This document shows, piece after piece, positions 35,601-47,600 of a DNA stretch of 64,000 bases (positions are counted from its first letter, which is position 1; each line of letters opens with the position of its first letter). The notes under the pieces are model-generated. The model was not told where the DNA came from and searched no databases. It saw nothing but the letters and a program-made list of their open reading frames with translations. Source of the DNA: Aristolochia californica (Eukaryota; Streptophyta; Magnoliopsida; Piperales; Aristolochiaceae); NCBI GenBank assembly GCA_029961685.1, contig JARWKL010000013.1, positions 26,690,922-26,754,921 of the forward strand, read 5' to 3'. Made by a program: the position numbers and the translations under genes.

Positions 35601-38600
35601 ACCAAAAATAAGTATACCTATTGGAAGAATGTGTAGAAAGAACTGTCAATAGTTGGAGTGTATAGTATCGGACATAGAAGTCATCCTCAGACTGCCAAAG
35701 GTCCAAGTCAACAAAGTGATCAAGGTGTAGTACAGGCATAAACCACAATTATAAAGAAAACACATGCCACTTATCAGAATTGACTTTAAATAGATTAATA
35801 AATGCAACTTAGAACTCTCACCAGTAAACTTAACAGGAGAGAAATGCTGTCCGGCTCCCTAGAAAGGAGATCAGAATTCAGTAAAGCTGGCTGAACCTCA
35901 TTTTTAGGTCCATGTGCAGAACTAAGAGGTGTCAAAGCACCTACCATAGTCTCTAGTGCACCCCGAACCTGCAACGTGAAATGTAAGATAAATTAGTTTT
36001 CCATTTTCCATTTTCAAGCAATACACCACAGCACACAGATTTACTAAAATTTGAACAATACAGACAGAACAGTAACAGTAGGACACCACATATGTATTGA
36101 TGCAGAGTGGACTATTAACTTGTCACTTCAATAGATGATAAATGTTTTGCATTAAAGAACAACGCAATAAAAAGAATCAATGTCATTTAAAAAGCTTCAT
36201 TCATGTGATAAAAAAATGAAAATAAAAAGATAAAAAAAACATGATGCTGTGAAATTGATGGACAATTACATTTTCTTTCACCTTACTTAGTGACTAAGCT
36301 ATTAATTTACTAAGTAATTACAGCAGATAAACATATCAATACTTAAGGAAGAAGAGATAAAGTTCAAGGAAAATGTGTAACCATCTCAACATCATCTCGC
36401 TCTTCCTTCAAGATGGTCATTAGCACTGGGAATCCTGTTCAAAAGAAAGTACCAGCAAGCTACGTGAAAAGTACAAAAAAAAAAAAAAAAGACAATAGCA
36501 CTACATATTGCCTCTCCATGGTAAGGAATTACTCACCCATTGCCCCAAATGCTAGCTGAGCTGAATTCGTTTCAGCCACAAGAGACTGAAGTTCAGCCAT
36601 TGCAGCACGCCTATCGTCTGCTAGAACTCCATTACTTATTCGATCAAGCAAGCGTTCCATATAGCTGTTGGTGCAGTTAATAAATTATAAACATCTGCTA
36701 GATAATTGCAAATGCAAATATGTCTCTATATCAAATGTTCACATAGTAACATATTTGGCCACAACAATTGAAATTCATTACAAATCATGTGGGTCCAACT
36801 AATGGGAGTACAGATGATATATTAATGAATAAGTAAACAGCAACCACCTGCCACATAGTAACTAATCTATTATTAATGCAGAAACATATCATGATTAAGT
36901 GTCAAGTCATCTAATGTGAAAGGTCAAAGTGGCTAACCACAAAGGGTAAGTATGCTCACCCATTTCTCATGCAGTAGATTTAACTAAACAGTTTCAAATT
37001 GATTGGATAGATATCATGGCCCCTTCATGAGCATGGAGATAATTGAACATCCCTAGTAAGACGCTTAATAATCAAAGAGACACATTGCAAATGCCAACGC
37101 AACTAACATCACTAGAACTAAAATGCCTAGATGACAGTTACTGATACAGTCATAATATTTTATTATCTATGCATTGTTATTTTGTTATTTTATGCATCTA
37201 CTTTCCTCCCATGTTCTCCATTCTCTCTCTCTTATCAGTTGCCTCCCAATCCATTACTTCAAAAAGGTTCTGCTTCTACTATGTTTCAAATGCAAAAACA
37301 AAACAGCATGATGGTGAACAATTTCCAGGAAAATTCCAGAAAACATGAAACCCAGCAGCCCAAACTGCAAATTCCATTACTTATTTCTTTATTAGAATAT
37401 TGTATCATTTTCCTTCAAGATGGGCACCAATTATCCATCAAAGCAACAAACTCATAAAAACTGAAAATTGTAAACAGGAATTGAACAACTATTTGGAGTT
37501 GATATGTAATAGCCTAGACTTCAGTCATCATGTCAAAAACTTCAAGAGAGCTTTCATCATTCAGAAGAAACTATAACTCACCTATCCTCATTACTGTTAG
37601 GACTTTCATTCCCGAAAACAAACCCACCAACTCCCTGCACAAGAAATCCAAAACTAGCTTCTAATTTATACTTGCAAAAACATTTTTTTTCAACAATAAT
37701 AAGAACTTCATTAAAAAGGGCATGAAAAAATTTAAAAGTAAAATGGCAAAAAAGTATTGAAAAAAGATTACCAAAAAAAGAAGGCATGTCACTAGCCAAT
37801 AGCCCATTTTGTAACTCATCAAGCTTCCAATGAATAAGATATTAGACAAAATAACAAAATGATGAAAACTGGAAAGAAAGTGACATGTTTCATTTATCGT
37901 TACTTAGTAATCCTTGGATCAAGAAACTTTCGTGATAGATATAATGACTCAGTTAATTGCAAGGCATTACTGGTGAAAACGAAATAGAAACTTTGTTAAA
38001 CTGAAAACTAACCTGACCTGGCAGACATCACGCACATTTTATTGAATCCTCTTGTCACGCGGTTAGATTTAGGCTAAGTCCGTCTTGCCTTGCGGAATAT
38101 CTACCCCGTGCGGCCTAGCTCTTCCGAAGAACTAGTCAGCCTCCTTGAGCCTCGGATCCTCCAACCAATACTTCACACAAGAAGTTGCCAGCCAAATGGG
38201 ACAATGAAAAGACCAAGATATAGAAGAGAAAAGCCTACTTTGTATTAAGAATACAAGATTACAAAGGATGGCCAAACACTCTTGAAGGCCAAGGCTAAAA
38301 ACTCTCTCTATACACTTGAAAAGTAAAGAATACTAAGGATTTTCGACCTCCTTACAATGGGAGAGGCCCCTCTATTTATAACCTCTCCTTTGGCTTTAGA
38401 AATCTCTAAAAACGCCAAGAAATCCGCCAGAATCCGAAAAATCCGAATTCTGGAGTCTGGCGCCTGGAGTCCTGCTGGCGCTGGAGTCCTGGAAACCCCA
38501 TTTCGCCCCGCCAGGACTCTGCTGGCGCGCACCTGGCGCCTGGCGCCTGGAGTCCTGCTGGCGCTGGAGTCCTGGAAACCCCATTTCGCCCCGCCAGGAC

Positions 38601-41600
38601 TCTGCTGGCACGCGCCTGGCGCCTGGAGTCCTGCTGGCGCTGGAGTCTTGGAAACCCCATTTCGCCCCGCCAGGACTCTGCTGCGCCTGGAGTCTTGTTG
38701 GCGCTGGAGTCCTGGAAACCCCATTTCGCCCCGCCAGGACTCTGCTGGCGCCTGGCGCCTGGAGTCTGGAGTCCTGCTGGCGGTGGAGTCCTGGAAACCC
38801 CATTTCGCCCCGCCAGGACTCTGCTGGCGCCTGGAGTCCTGCTGGCGCTGGAGTGCTGGAAACCCCATTTCGCCCCGCCAGGACTCTATGGGTGCCAGCA
38901 ACCCCATTTCGCCCTGCCAGAACTATCTGTTGGCGTGCTGCCTTGTGTCTGGACTGGCTGCTGGGGTTGTTGTGCACCTTGTTGCTTGGCCATCCGTTTG
39001 GCAAGCTCAAGGGTGTCTTCCTTTGCTGCAGCTGATGCCGGGTCAGCCATATGTGTGTGCCCCTCTGGGCCGTGCCTTTGCACTTGGCCTTGGCCGTTGC
39101 TGCCATTGCTGTGCACTGGACTTGCACAGTCATTTTCCTTGGTGTCTGGCCACACCATGGCTTCATCCTCCGTCTCATACTCCCACCGCCATAAGGCAGA
39201 CGCCCTCGTCTGCAACCCCTGGCGATAGTCGGCCACCTCCTTTTCGAACTGCCATAACTCGGCAGCATCTTGCCATGTTGCCTCGCTTTCCGGTTGACCC
39301 AGCCACTTGACCAAGTATTGCGTCCTCCGGGGCTTGCCCCTTTGGCGTTCCTCTCGGTCTGCAATAATATACTCTACCCTATTGTCAAAGGTAGTAGATA
39401 TATCCATGGGAGCTCTTGGATCAACTATTCTCTCCGGGTCCGGGTCTTCAAAATAAGGTTTAAGGTTTGATACATGAAAAACGTTGTGGAACTTAAACCT
39501 TTTCGGCAGCTGCAATTTGTAGGCGAGGTTGCCTACCCGTTCAATGATAGGAAAGGGTCCTTCATATTTCTTCAAAAGACCTTTGTTCTTGCTCCTTAGG
39601 TGACGAAATTGTTCAGGTCTAAGTTTGAGAAGGACCTGGTCACCAATATTGAACGAAGACTCCCTCCTCTTCAAATCAGCATGTTTCTTCATCTTCTTAG
39701 CTGCCTTATGCAATAAGACCCGTGCCAGCTCCGTTTTCTCTTTCCACCTCTTCGCCAGCTGATGAGCTGCTGGACTTTTCCGTGAAGTGTCTGGAAAGAG
39801 ACCCATGGGAGCCAAAGGCTGTCGTCCTGTCGCCAACTCGAAAGGACTGTGCCCGGTTGATTCTGATTTCTGCAAATTGTATGAAAACTGGGCCACGTCT
39901 AACAAGTCTGGCCAGTTTTTCTGATTTGCTGCAACAAAATGGCGTAAGTACTGTTCTAACAAAGCATTTACCCGCTCGGTTTGGCCGTCACTTTGTGGAT
40001 GAAAACTAGTGGAAAAACATAGTGATGTTCCCATTAGTTTGAATAACTCGGTCCAGAATTTTCCCATGAATCTGGGGTCACGATCACTAATAATCGTTGT
40101 GGGCAAACCCCAATGCTTCACCACATGTGCCATGAAAGCTCTAGCTGCTCCGTCTGCTGTACAATCACTTGGCACCGCTACGAATGTACCATACTTCGTA
40201 AATCTGTCTACCACCACCATGATAGACGCCAGCCCATCTTTCTTACGTAATCCAGAGATGAAGTCCATTGAAACAGACTCCCACGGCCGCTTTGGAATAG
40301 GTAAGGGCTGTAGCAAACCCCTCGGCTTGCGTTGTTCGATCTTATCTTGTTGACAAATAAGACACGTGCGCACAAACTCCTCCACATCATTCTCCATGTC
40401 TGGCCAATAATACTGGCCAGACAACAAGGCCAACGTCCTTCTTTGACCTGGACGTCCTGCCCACAAGGTATCATGGCATTCCCTCAAGAGGTCACGCCGT
40501 AGGTTATCGTACTTAGGCACATAAAGTCGATTACCTTTGGTCTTGAGCAATCCGTCGTCAAGCCAGAATCTTCTCGTCTCGCCCAAGGCAGCAGCTTGTA
40601 CAATGCTGTAAGCCTGGGCGTCTTGGCGAATTCCAATGCGAATCTTGTCTAGCAACGATGTACCAACCTGTGTAATTGCTGCTAAGGCTTGTAATCGCAA
40701 AGTCCCATCTTCTGTTTCTGCGCCAAGATGGTCCCCCCTGCGCGCGCGCTTGCCTTGCGCAAAGCACATATCTCCTGCGCCTACGCTCGCGCCGCGCGCC
40801 TCTTCCTGTCCAGCTGCTACCGCACCGCGCGTGGTGCGCGTGAAGCAAGTACCGGCTGCTGCGGTATGCTGGAATTCAGCCGCACGCGTCTTCTCCTCTG
40901 TCGCATGCGTGTATGATGCTGGTGCTTGCTGCGCCATGTGCGCTAAGCTCTGGCTGGTCTCTTCCTCATAAGAGTTAGGTGCGTCCACCTTCCTGCTCAG
41001 TGCGTCGGCAGCACCATTGGCCTTCCCCGCCTTGTACATCATCTCAAAGTCAAACTCGGCCAAGAAATCTTGCCACCGGGCCTGTTTTGGACTGAGCTTT
41101 TTCTGTGTAAGAAAGTAACTAGAAGCAACATTGTCAGTTCTTACAATAAATTTGGAGCCTAAAAGATAGTGCCTCCAAAGACGTAAACAATGCACTACCG
41201 CCGTCATTTCTCTTTCTTGTACAGTGTACCGTTGCTCAGTTTCATTGAGCTTCCTACTCTCATAAGCGACTGGGTGTCCTTCTTGTTCTAGCACACCCCC
41301 AATGGCATAATTTGAGGCATCGGTATGTACCTCAAATGGCTTGCTGAAATCAGCAAGGTGAAGCACCGGTTCAACCATCATGGTATCCTTCAGCCGCTAG
41401 AATGCTCTTTGGCATGAGTCCGTCCATCGCCATTTTTGGTCCTTCTTTAGGAGATCGGTCAAGGGGGCTGCTATAGCTGAGAAACCCTTGATAAACCTCC
41501 TATAATAGTTTGCCAAGCCAAGAAAACTTCTAAGCTCACGCACCTTGATAGGGATAGACCAATCACGCACAGCCTCCACCTTCTTGCTGTCCATCCATAT

Positions 41601-44600
41601 CCGTCATTCCCCTATCCAATGTCCAAGAAAGGACACCTCTTGCAACCCAAAGGAACACTTCTCCTTCTTGACATATAGCTGATTGTGTCTCAATTTCTTG
41701 AACACTTTTCGAAGATGTTCTTTGTGTTCTTCCATACTCTTGCTATACACCACGATATCATCCAAATACACAACGACAAATTTGTCTAAGTACTCGGAAA
41801 ATACCTCGTTCATGAGAGTGCAGAAAGTTGCTGGTGCGTTGGTTAGGCCAAAGGGCATAACCATGAACTCGTAAGCCCCATATCTCGTTACACAAGTAGT
41901 CTTCTCTTCGTCTCCTTCAGCTATCCGAACTTGGTAATAACCACTTCGTAAATCCAGCTTGGAGAAAACTCTTGCCTCCTTCAATTGATCAAAGAGATCA
42001 ACAATAAGGGGAATAGGGTACTTGTTCTTGATGGTTACCTTGTTGAGCGCCCTATAATCGATGCATAGTCTCATACTTCCATCCTTTTTAGTCTGAAACA
42101 GTATAGGATCTCCATAAGGTGCTTTGCTTGGCTTTATGAACCCCGAATCCAGCAGCTCGCTGAGTTGTCTTCGTAATTCGTCCAACTCTTTGGGCGCCAT
42201 TCGGTATGGTGCTTGCGCTGGCTTTCTTGCTCCGGGTTCAAGCTCTATGCGATGGTCCACCCCTCTCCTAGGTGGTAACCTCGCTGGGAGTTGTTCCGGC
42301 ATGACGTCTCTATACTCATGCAAAACGGTTTGTATCTCCTTAGGAGTAGGCGTGGCCTCATCCTGTTCTATAGCACAAAGAGAAGCAATATAAGTAGAAC
42401 AGCCCTGCTTAAGACCTTTCTTAAGCTGGAGGGCTGATAGCATTAAATCTTTATTTTTTTCATCTTCAACTTCAGAAACAGTACAAGGACTTTTCTCGTC
42501 CATAATCCCCACTACCCCAACATGTGGCATAACAAAAGCCCTACAAACCGTGAAAAACTCCATTCCCAAAATTACTTTGAAATCATCCATATCAACAATG
42601 GTAAAATTCAGAAATCCAACCCACTTGCCTATCACCACCGGTACATTCTTGGCAATGCCTTGGACCTCACGAGCAGCAGAATTTACGGCTTTCATTTTGC
42701 TCCCATCTTTCTCTCCTCGTATCCTTAGGCGCCTAGCCTCCTCCTCCGAAAGGAAGTTGTGGGTGGCGCCAGTGTCCACCATTGCTTTAATAGTATGTCC
42801 AGCAAGTGTTAGTGATATAAAAAGAAGTTCTCTTGAGGGTCTTACCGGAAGTGGAGCAGCCTTCTCCTCCCTGGAACGGACAGCAGCATTGAGAAGGGTT
42901 AGAGAACCCATCCTAGGCTCAATTCCTCCATTGTCAGATTCTGTTTGAGCAGCATTGAGGAGTCTCTTTTTAGGACAATCCCTCGCATAGTGCTCTCCCT
43001 CGCATATAAAACAATGGACCTTCTTCCTCTGTTTGTCCCCTCTCTTCTTCTCTTCCGGCCTAGCCTTGGTATCTTTTACCCATGGCTTCTTCTCCCCTTT
43101 CTCCTTCCTCTTAAAATTTGTTTTACCATTATTTTCCTTGGACACCTTGTTAACCGAATCATTCCTCCTCTCGTATTCGGTTAACTTTTCAGCCGTAGAT
43201 AACGCTGAAACTAGTGTCTTTACCTCTCGTCTTCTCAATTCTTGCTCAGCCCATGGACGAAGGCCAGCAAGAAAGGAGAAGAGACGGTCCTCATCCGTCA
43301 TGTTGGAAATACAAAGCATAAGGGAAGTGAAGGATTGTACATACTCTTTAATTGTACCTTTCTGCGTCAATGCACGAAGTTCCTTCCTTGCTTGGTACTC
43401 GACATCCTCCGGAAAGAACTGCCTCCGCAGCTCCCTCTTGAAATCTTCCCAAGTGTGGACGGGGTCCTCTCCCTCTTGCTCATCTCCCATGCGTCTTCTC
43501 CACCAAAGAACAGCATCATCAGACAAGAACATGGCAGCCGTACTAACCTTAGCTTGCTCGTCGGTGAGCTTGCTCGCATGGAAGTATTGCTCCACTTGCC
43601 ATAGAAAATTATCTATGACCTTTGCGTCTCTCTTTCCACCGAAAGACTTTGGCTCAGGCACCTTTATCTTTGCTTGTGTGTGACCAGCCCCTCCGTTGGC
43701 TAAGGCTAGTTCGCACAAAGAAAGTCTTGCCCGCAGCTCTCCAGTGAGGTCTTTGACGTCCTTCCCCAATCGTTCCATCTCCACCCTCATAACAGCCATG
43801 GCAAAATGGACGTCCTCCTCAAATCCTCTCAGCCAATTCGGAGTTGGCTGATGCTCCTCAATCGTCCTTTGAACGAACTCCTCCCAGTTCGTACAAAGGT
43901 TTTCAACACTGTCCAAACGATGTTCAAGAGTAGAAAAACGAAAGTTAACATCACTTACTTGTTCTTTGCCTCTTGAAGCATCTTCTCCACTTGTGGAAGC
44001 CATTGATTGCAACGCACGCTCTGATACCAGTTGTCACGCGGTTAGATTTAGGCTAAGTCCGTCTTGCCTTGCGGAATATCTACCCCGTGCGGCCTAGCTC
44101 TTCCGAAGAACTAGTCAGCCTCCTTGAGCCTCGGATCCTCCAACCAATACTTCACACAAGAAGTTGCCAGCCAAATGGGACAATGAAAAGACCAAGATAT
44201 AGAAGAGAAAAGCCTACTTTGTATTAAGAATACAAGATTACAAAGGATGGCCAAACACTCTTGAAGGCCAAGGCTAAAAACTCTCTCTATACACTTGAAA
44301 AGTAAAGAATACTAAGGATTTTCGACCTCCTTACAATGGGAGAGGCCCCTCTATTTATAACCTCTCCTTTGGCTTTAGAAATCTCTAAAAATGCCAAGAA
44401 ATCCGCCAGAATCCGAAAAATCCGAATTCTGGCGTCTGGCGCCTGGAGTCCTGCTGGAGCTGGAGTCTTGGAAACCCCATTTCGCCCCGCCAGGACTCTG
44501 CTGGCGCGCGCCTGGCGCCTGGCGCCTGGAGTCCTGCTGGCGCTGGAGTCCTGGAAACCCCATTTCGCCCCGCCAAGACTCTGCTGGCACGCGCCTGGCG

Positions 44601-47600
44601 CCTGGAGTCCTGCTGGCGCTGGAGTCCTGGAAACCCCATTTCGCCCCGCCAGGACTCTGCTGGCGCCTGGAGTCTTGTTGGCGCTGGAGTCCTGGAAACC
44701 CCATTTCGCCCCGCCAGGACTCTGCTGGCGCATGGCGCCTGGAGTCTGGAGTCCTGCTGGCGGTGGAGTCCTGGAAACCCCATTTCGCCCCGCCAGGATT
44801 CTGCTGGCGCCTGGAGTCCTGCTGGCGCTGGAGTGCTGGAAACCCCATTTCGCCCCGCCAGGACTCTATGGGTGCCAGCAACCCCATTTCGCCCCGCCAG
44901 AACTGTCTGTTGGCGTGCTGCCTTGTGTCTGGACTGGCTGCTGGGGTTGTTGTGCACCTTGTTGCTTGGCCATCCGTTTGGCAAGCTCAAGGGTGTCTTC
45001 CTTTGCTGTAGCTGATGCCGGGTCAGCCATATGTGTGTGCCCCTCTGGGCCGTGCCTTTGCACTTGGCCTTGGCCGTTGCTGCCATTGCTGTGCACTGGA
45101 CTTACACAGTCATTTTCCTTGGTGTCTGGCCACACCATGGCTTCATCCTCCGTCTCACCTCTACTCAAATGCTGCCTTAGACTAGCTTTTTTTTTTTTTT
45201 TTGCATCATTTGACTTGCTACATCATCACATCAAGATCGTGGACTTATCCCAACTATGTTAGGGTTGGTTTTTTCTTTAACAACGGTAACAGACATCTCT
45301 ACTAAAATCCATTCATGAGATTTCAAGAGCCCATAATAAGAAAACCCTAATGAGGTCATGACCTACATAAATTTTTTCTCCATTCCACTCTTTCACTTGG
45401 TGGTTCCATTCCAGATTCTTCTTCAAGTGTTTCCTTACCACCTCCACCGATGCCATATTCAGGCTTAGTCCATACCAACATCACAGACTTTTCCATTGAT
45501 GCACTACTGAGCCTCCGCTAGACATCTCAAAACAATGGAATAGCGGATCCGCTATCCCAAAACATTAGTTAGGATCTGATGCTCAACATCCTCTATTCCT
45601 GTCTAATGTTGTGGCACTTGCTGAACTTGCAAAAACGATCTTAAATGATTGCATGGATGTTCTTGTCTAATGTTGCTTCTCCTTATTGTTTTTCACTTGG
45701 CCATTTCTGTTCATATCTCATAGATTTGCAAACATGACTATCTAAACAGCCCACCTTTCCCCCTCTTACCCTGGTGCAACTTGAAACGAAGACCTCACAC
45801 TAGATACACCCATGCAGCTATTGAGCCAAAAAGTCCAGTCCACTATTTAACAATCACAACATTCTCATCACTTCCACCCTCATCTTCTTCAGATGTGATT
45901 TCTTGGAGGTCTTAACTTTCCACTCCATAAAGCATGGTTAGCCTTACGCCTTCATACATCTTGACATGTACCAATTGAATAGCGCTGCATATGGCAATCT
46001 CCACTAAGGCCATCAAAAACATTACTTTGTATTACTAAAAAATATGAAGCATGCATCTGTGTTACAGATATATGCTCCAAAATTACTGATCTGACGGCTA
46101 TAATCCAAGTGTCTTTTTTTTTAGAAAAAGGATATTTTATTCCAGCAAATAGAGACAAAATAAGGGAATCGGAGGGACACACTTTGTTTTGCTAAAAAGT
46201 CAGCCACATCATTTGCCCAAACACAATTACAGTCAGAAATGAGGTCCATGATTTTGTGGAAGGTCTGAAAATGTCTCCAAGGTGGTTTGGTTTCCTTTGC
46301 ACACCAGCCAATTACTAGGTTATGGTCTCCTTCAATCCAAAGGGGGCACCGAATTGAGTTCTTGTAAATTTGGGAGCCTTACCTAAAGATCGGAAGCTCA
46401 GCAATTGTAAGATCAGCAATACTGATTGGGTCCAAGTAGGCTGCAATAGAGATGCCCTCATGAGATCTGAAGACCCCTCCAATTCCCACTAGCCAAGGGT
46501 TCCCAATCGGGCAACCATCAGAGCTCAGTTTAATGGCACCTAGGGATGAGGCTTCCGTGCAGCAACATGGTTGCTTCAGGGAATGGAGAGCTGCGCCACC
46601 AGGTTCCAATTGTTCCTGATAATGCCTCCATTGAGGCATTAGAATTCCTTTTGAATGCTGAGCCAGGAAAAGATGGAACCAGAAATCCCACTAATCACCT
46701 TTTCGTGGTTGCTCATATTGTTGTTAAAATGTGATTGTTCCTAGCCAGCCATAACCCCCAAGGGATGTGGGCTGAGAGGTGTTTACAATTTTCGGCAGCC
46801 TGATTCCAATCCCCATCCCAAGCAGCTCTGGCAGGTGATGAGACAGGTCGAAACTACATCCCTTTTTGTTAATGAAGTGCATCCAAATGCCCCAAGAGAA
46901 AAAGCAATGGAGAAGCAAATCACCCCTTCATCATGAATTCCATATAAGGTGTGTATGCTGCTGTTGATTGTGGTTCCTCTCCTTCTGAGATTGTCAAAGG
47001 TGAGAATTCTGCCCCCAAGCTGCACTCCAAATGAAGAACCTTTTTTTAGGGAGGAGGAGAAGGAATTCTAGGCGAAAGCATCGTGCTAGTCAACCATAGG
47101 CTCAAGCAACCAAGAATTCTCCACAGTCAAAGGGGTCCAAATCAGTGAGTACCTCACATCTTCTAAAGTGAAGTCCCTCTAGCTGGTCAGTTAAACTGGT
47201 GATCTCAGCAGTCTCCTCCTTATTCAGATCTCCACAAATATTAGCATTCCATTATTTTTTAGGATCCATAATTTTTCAGGCCTTAACAATAAGAAGGTTC
47301 AGCTTGGTGGTAAGGCAAAGATCTAATAGGCCCATCACCAAGCCACCAATCGGTCCAGAACCTCACCAAATCCCGTTTTCCTACATAGAATTTGACTGCT
47401 TTTTGAACTCTTGCACTAATAGAAGAGGCATCTCCAAATGGATGAAAGGTGACAAATATTCCCACCCTCCATCCACCAAGTCCCATCCTATATCCCTAGC
47501 TTGCTGGCAACCAAATCTTTTGATGCTGAATCTCTGTGAATGCTAAATTTTCAAGGCCATTTTAGAAGCAAAACTTGACTAGTCTCTCTAACTCTTCTGA

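Larger units (their letters stand above)
38053..45157 (-). mobile_element. Full-length Ty3/gypsy chromovirus in GC6 intron 1
   Basis: The LTRs are 38053-39177 (1125 bp) and 44032-45157 (1126 bp), about 98% identical by eye. A perfect 5-base target duplication CCTCT flanks the element (38048-38052 and 45158-45162). The element reads on the minus strand, the same strand as GC6. Its primer site TGGTATCAGAGC (44018-44029) is complementary to initiator methionine tRNA and lies two bases inside the 5' LTR. One long frame encodes gag, protease, reverse transcriptase, RNase H, integrase and a chromodomain, interrupted by two nonsense codons. High LTR identity and an intact target duplication indicate a fairly recent insertion. 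I could not assign a chromovirus clade. Confidence 0.95.

Noticed and set aside
38357..39310. 317-codon plus-strand frame through the chromovirus LTR, and its counterpart at 44336-45262
   Set aside because: It lies antisense to the gag-pol tail and is made of translated minisatellite units. The GC-rich repeat is open in several frames, so this is no evidence for an antisense gene.
42945..43683. Plus-strand frames opposite gag
   Set aside because: Shadow frames of the gag-pol coding strand. No recognisable domain.
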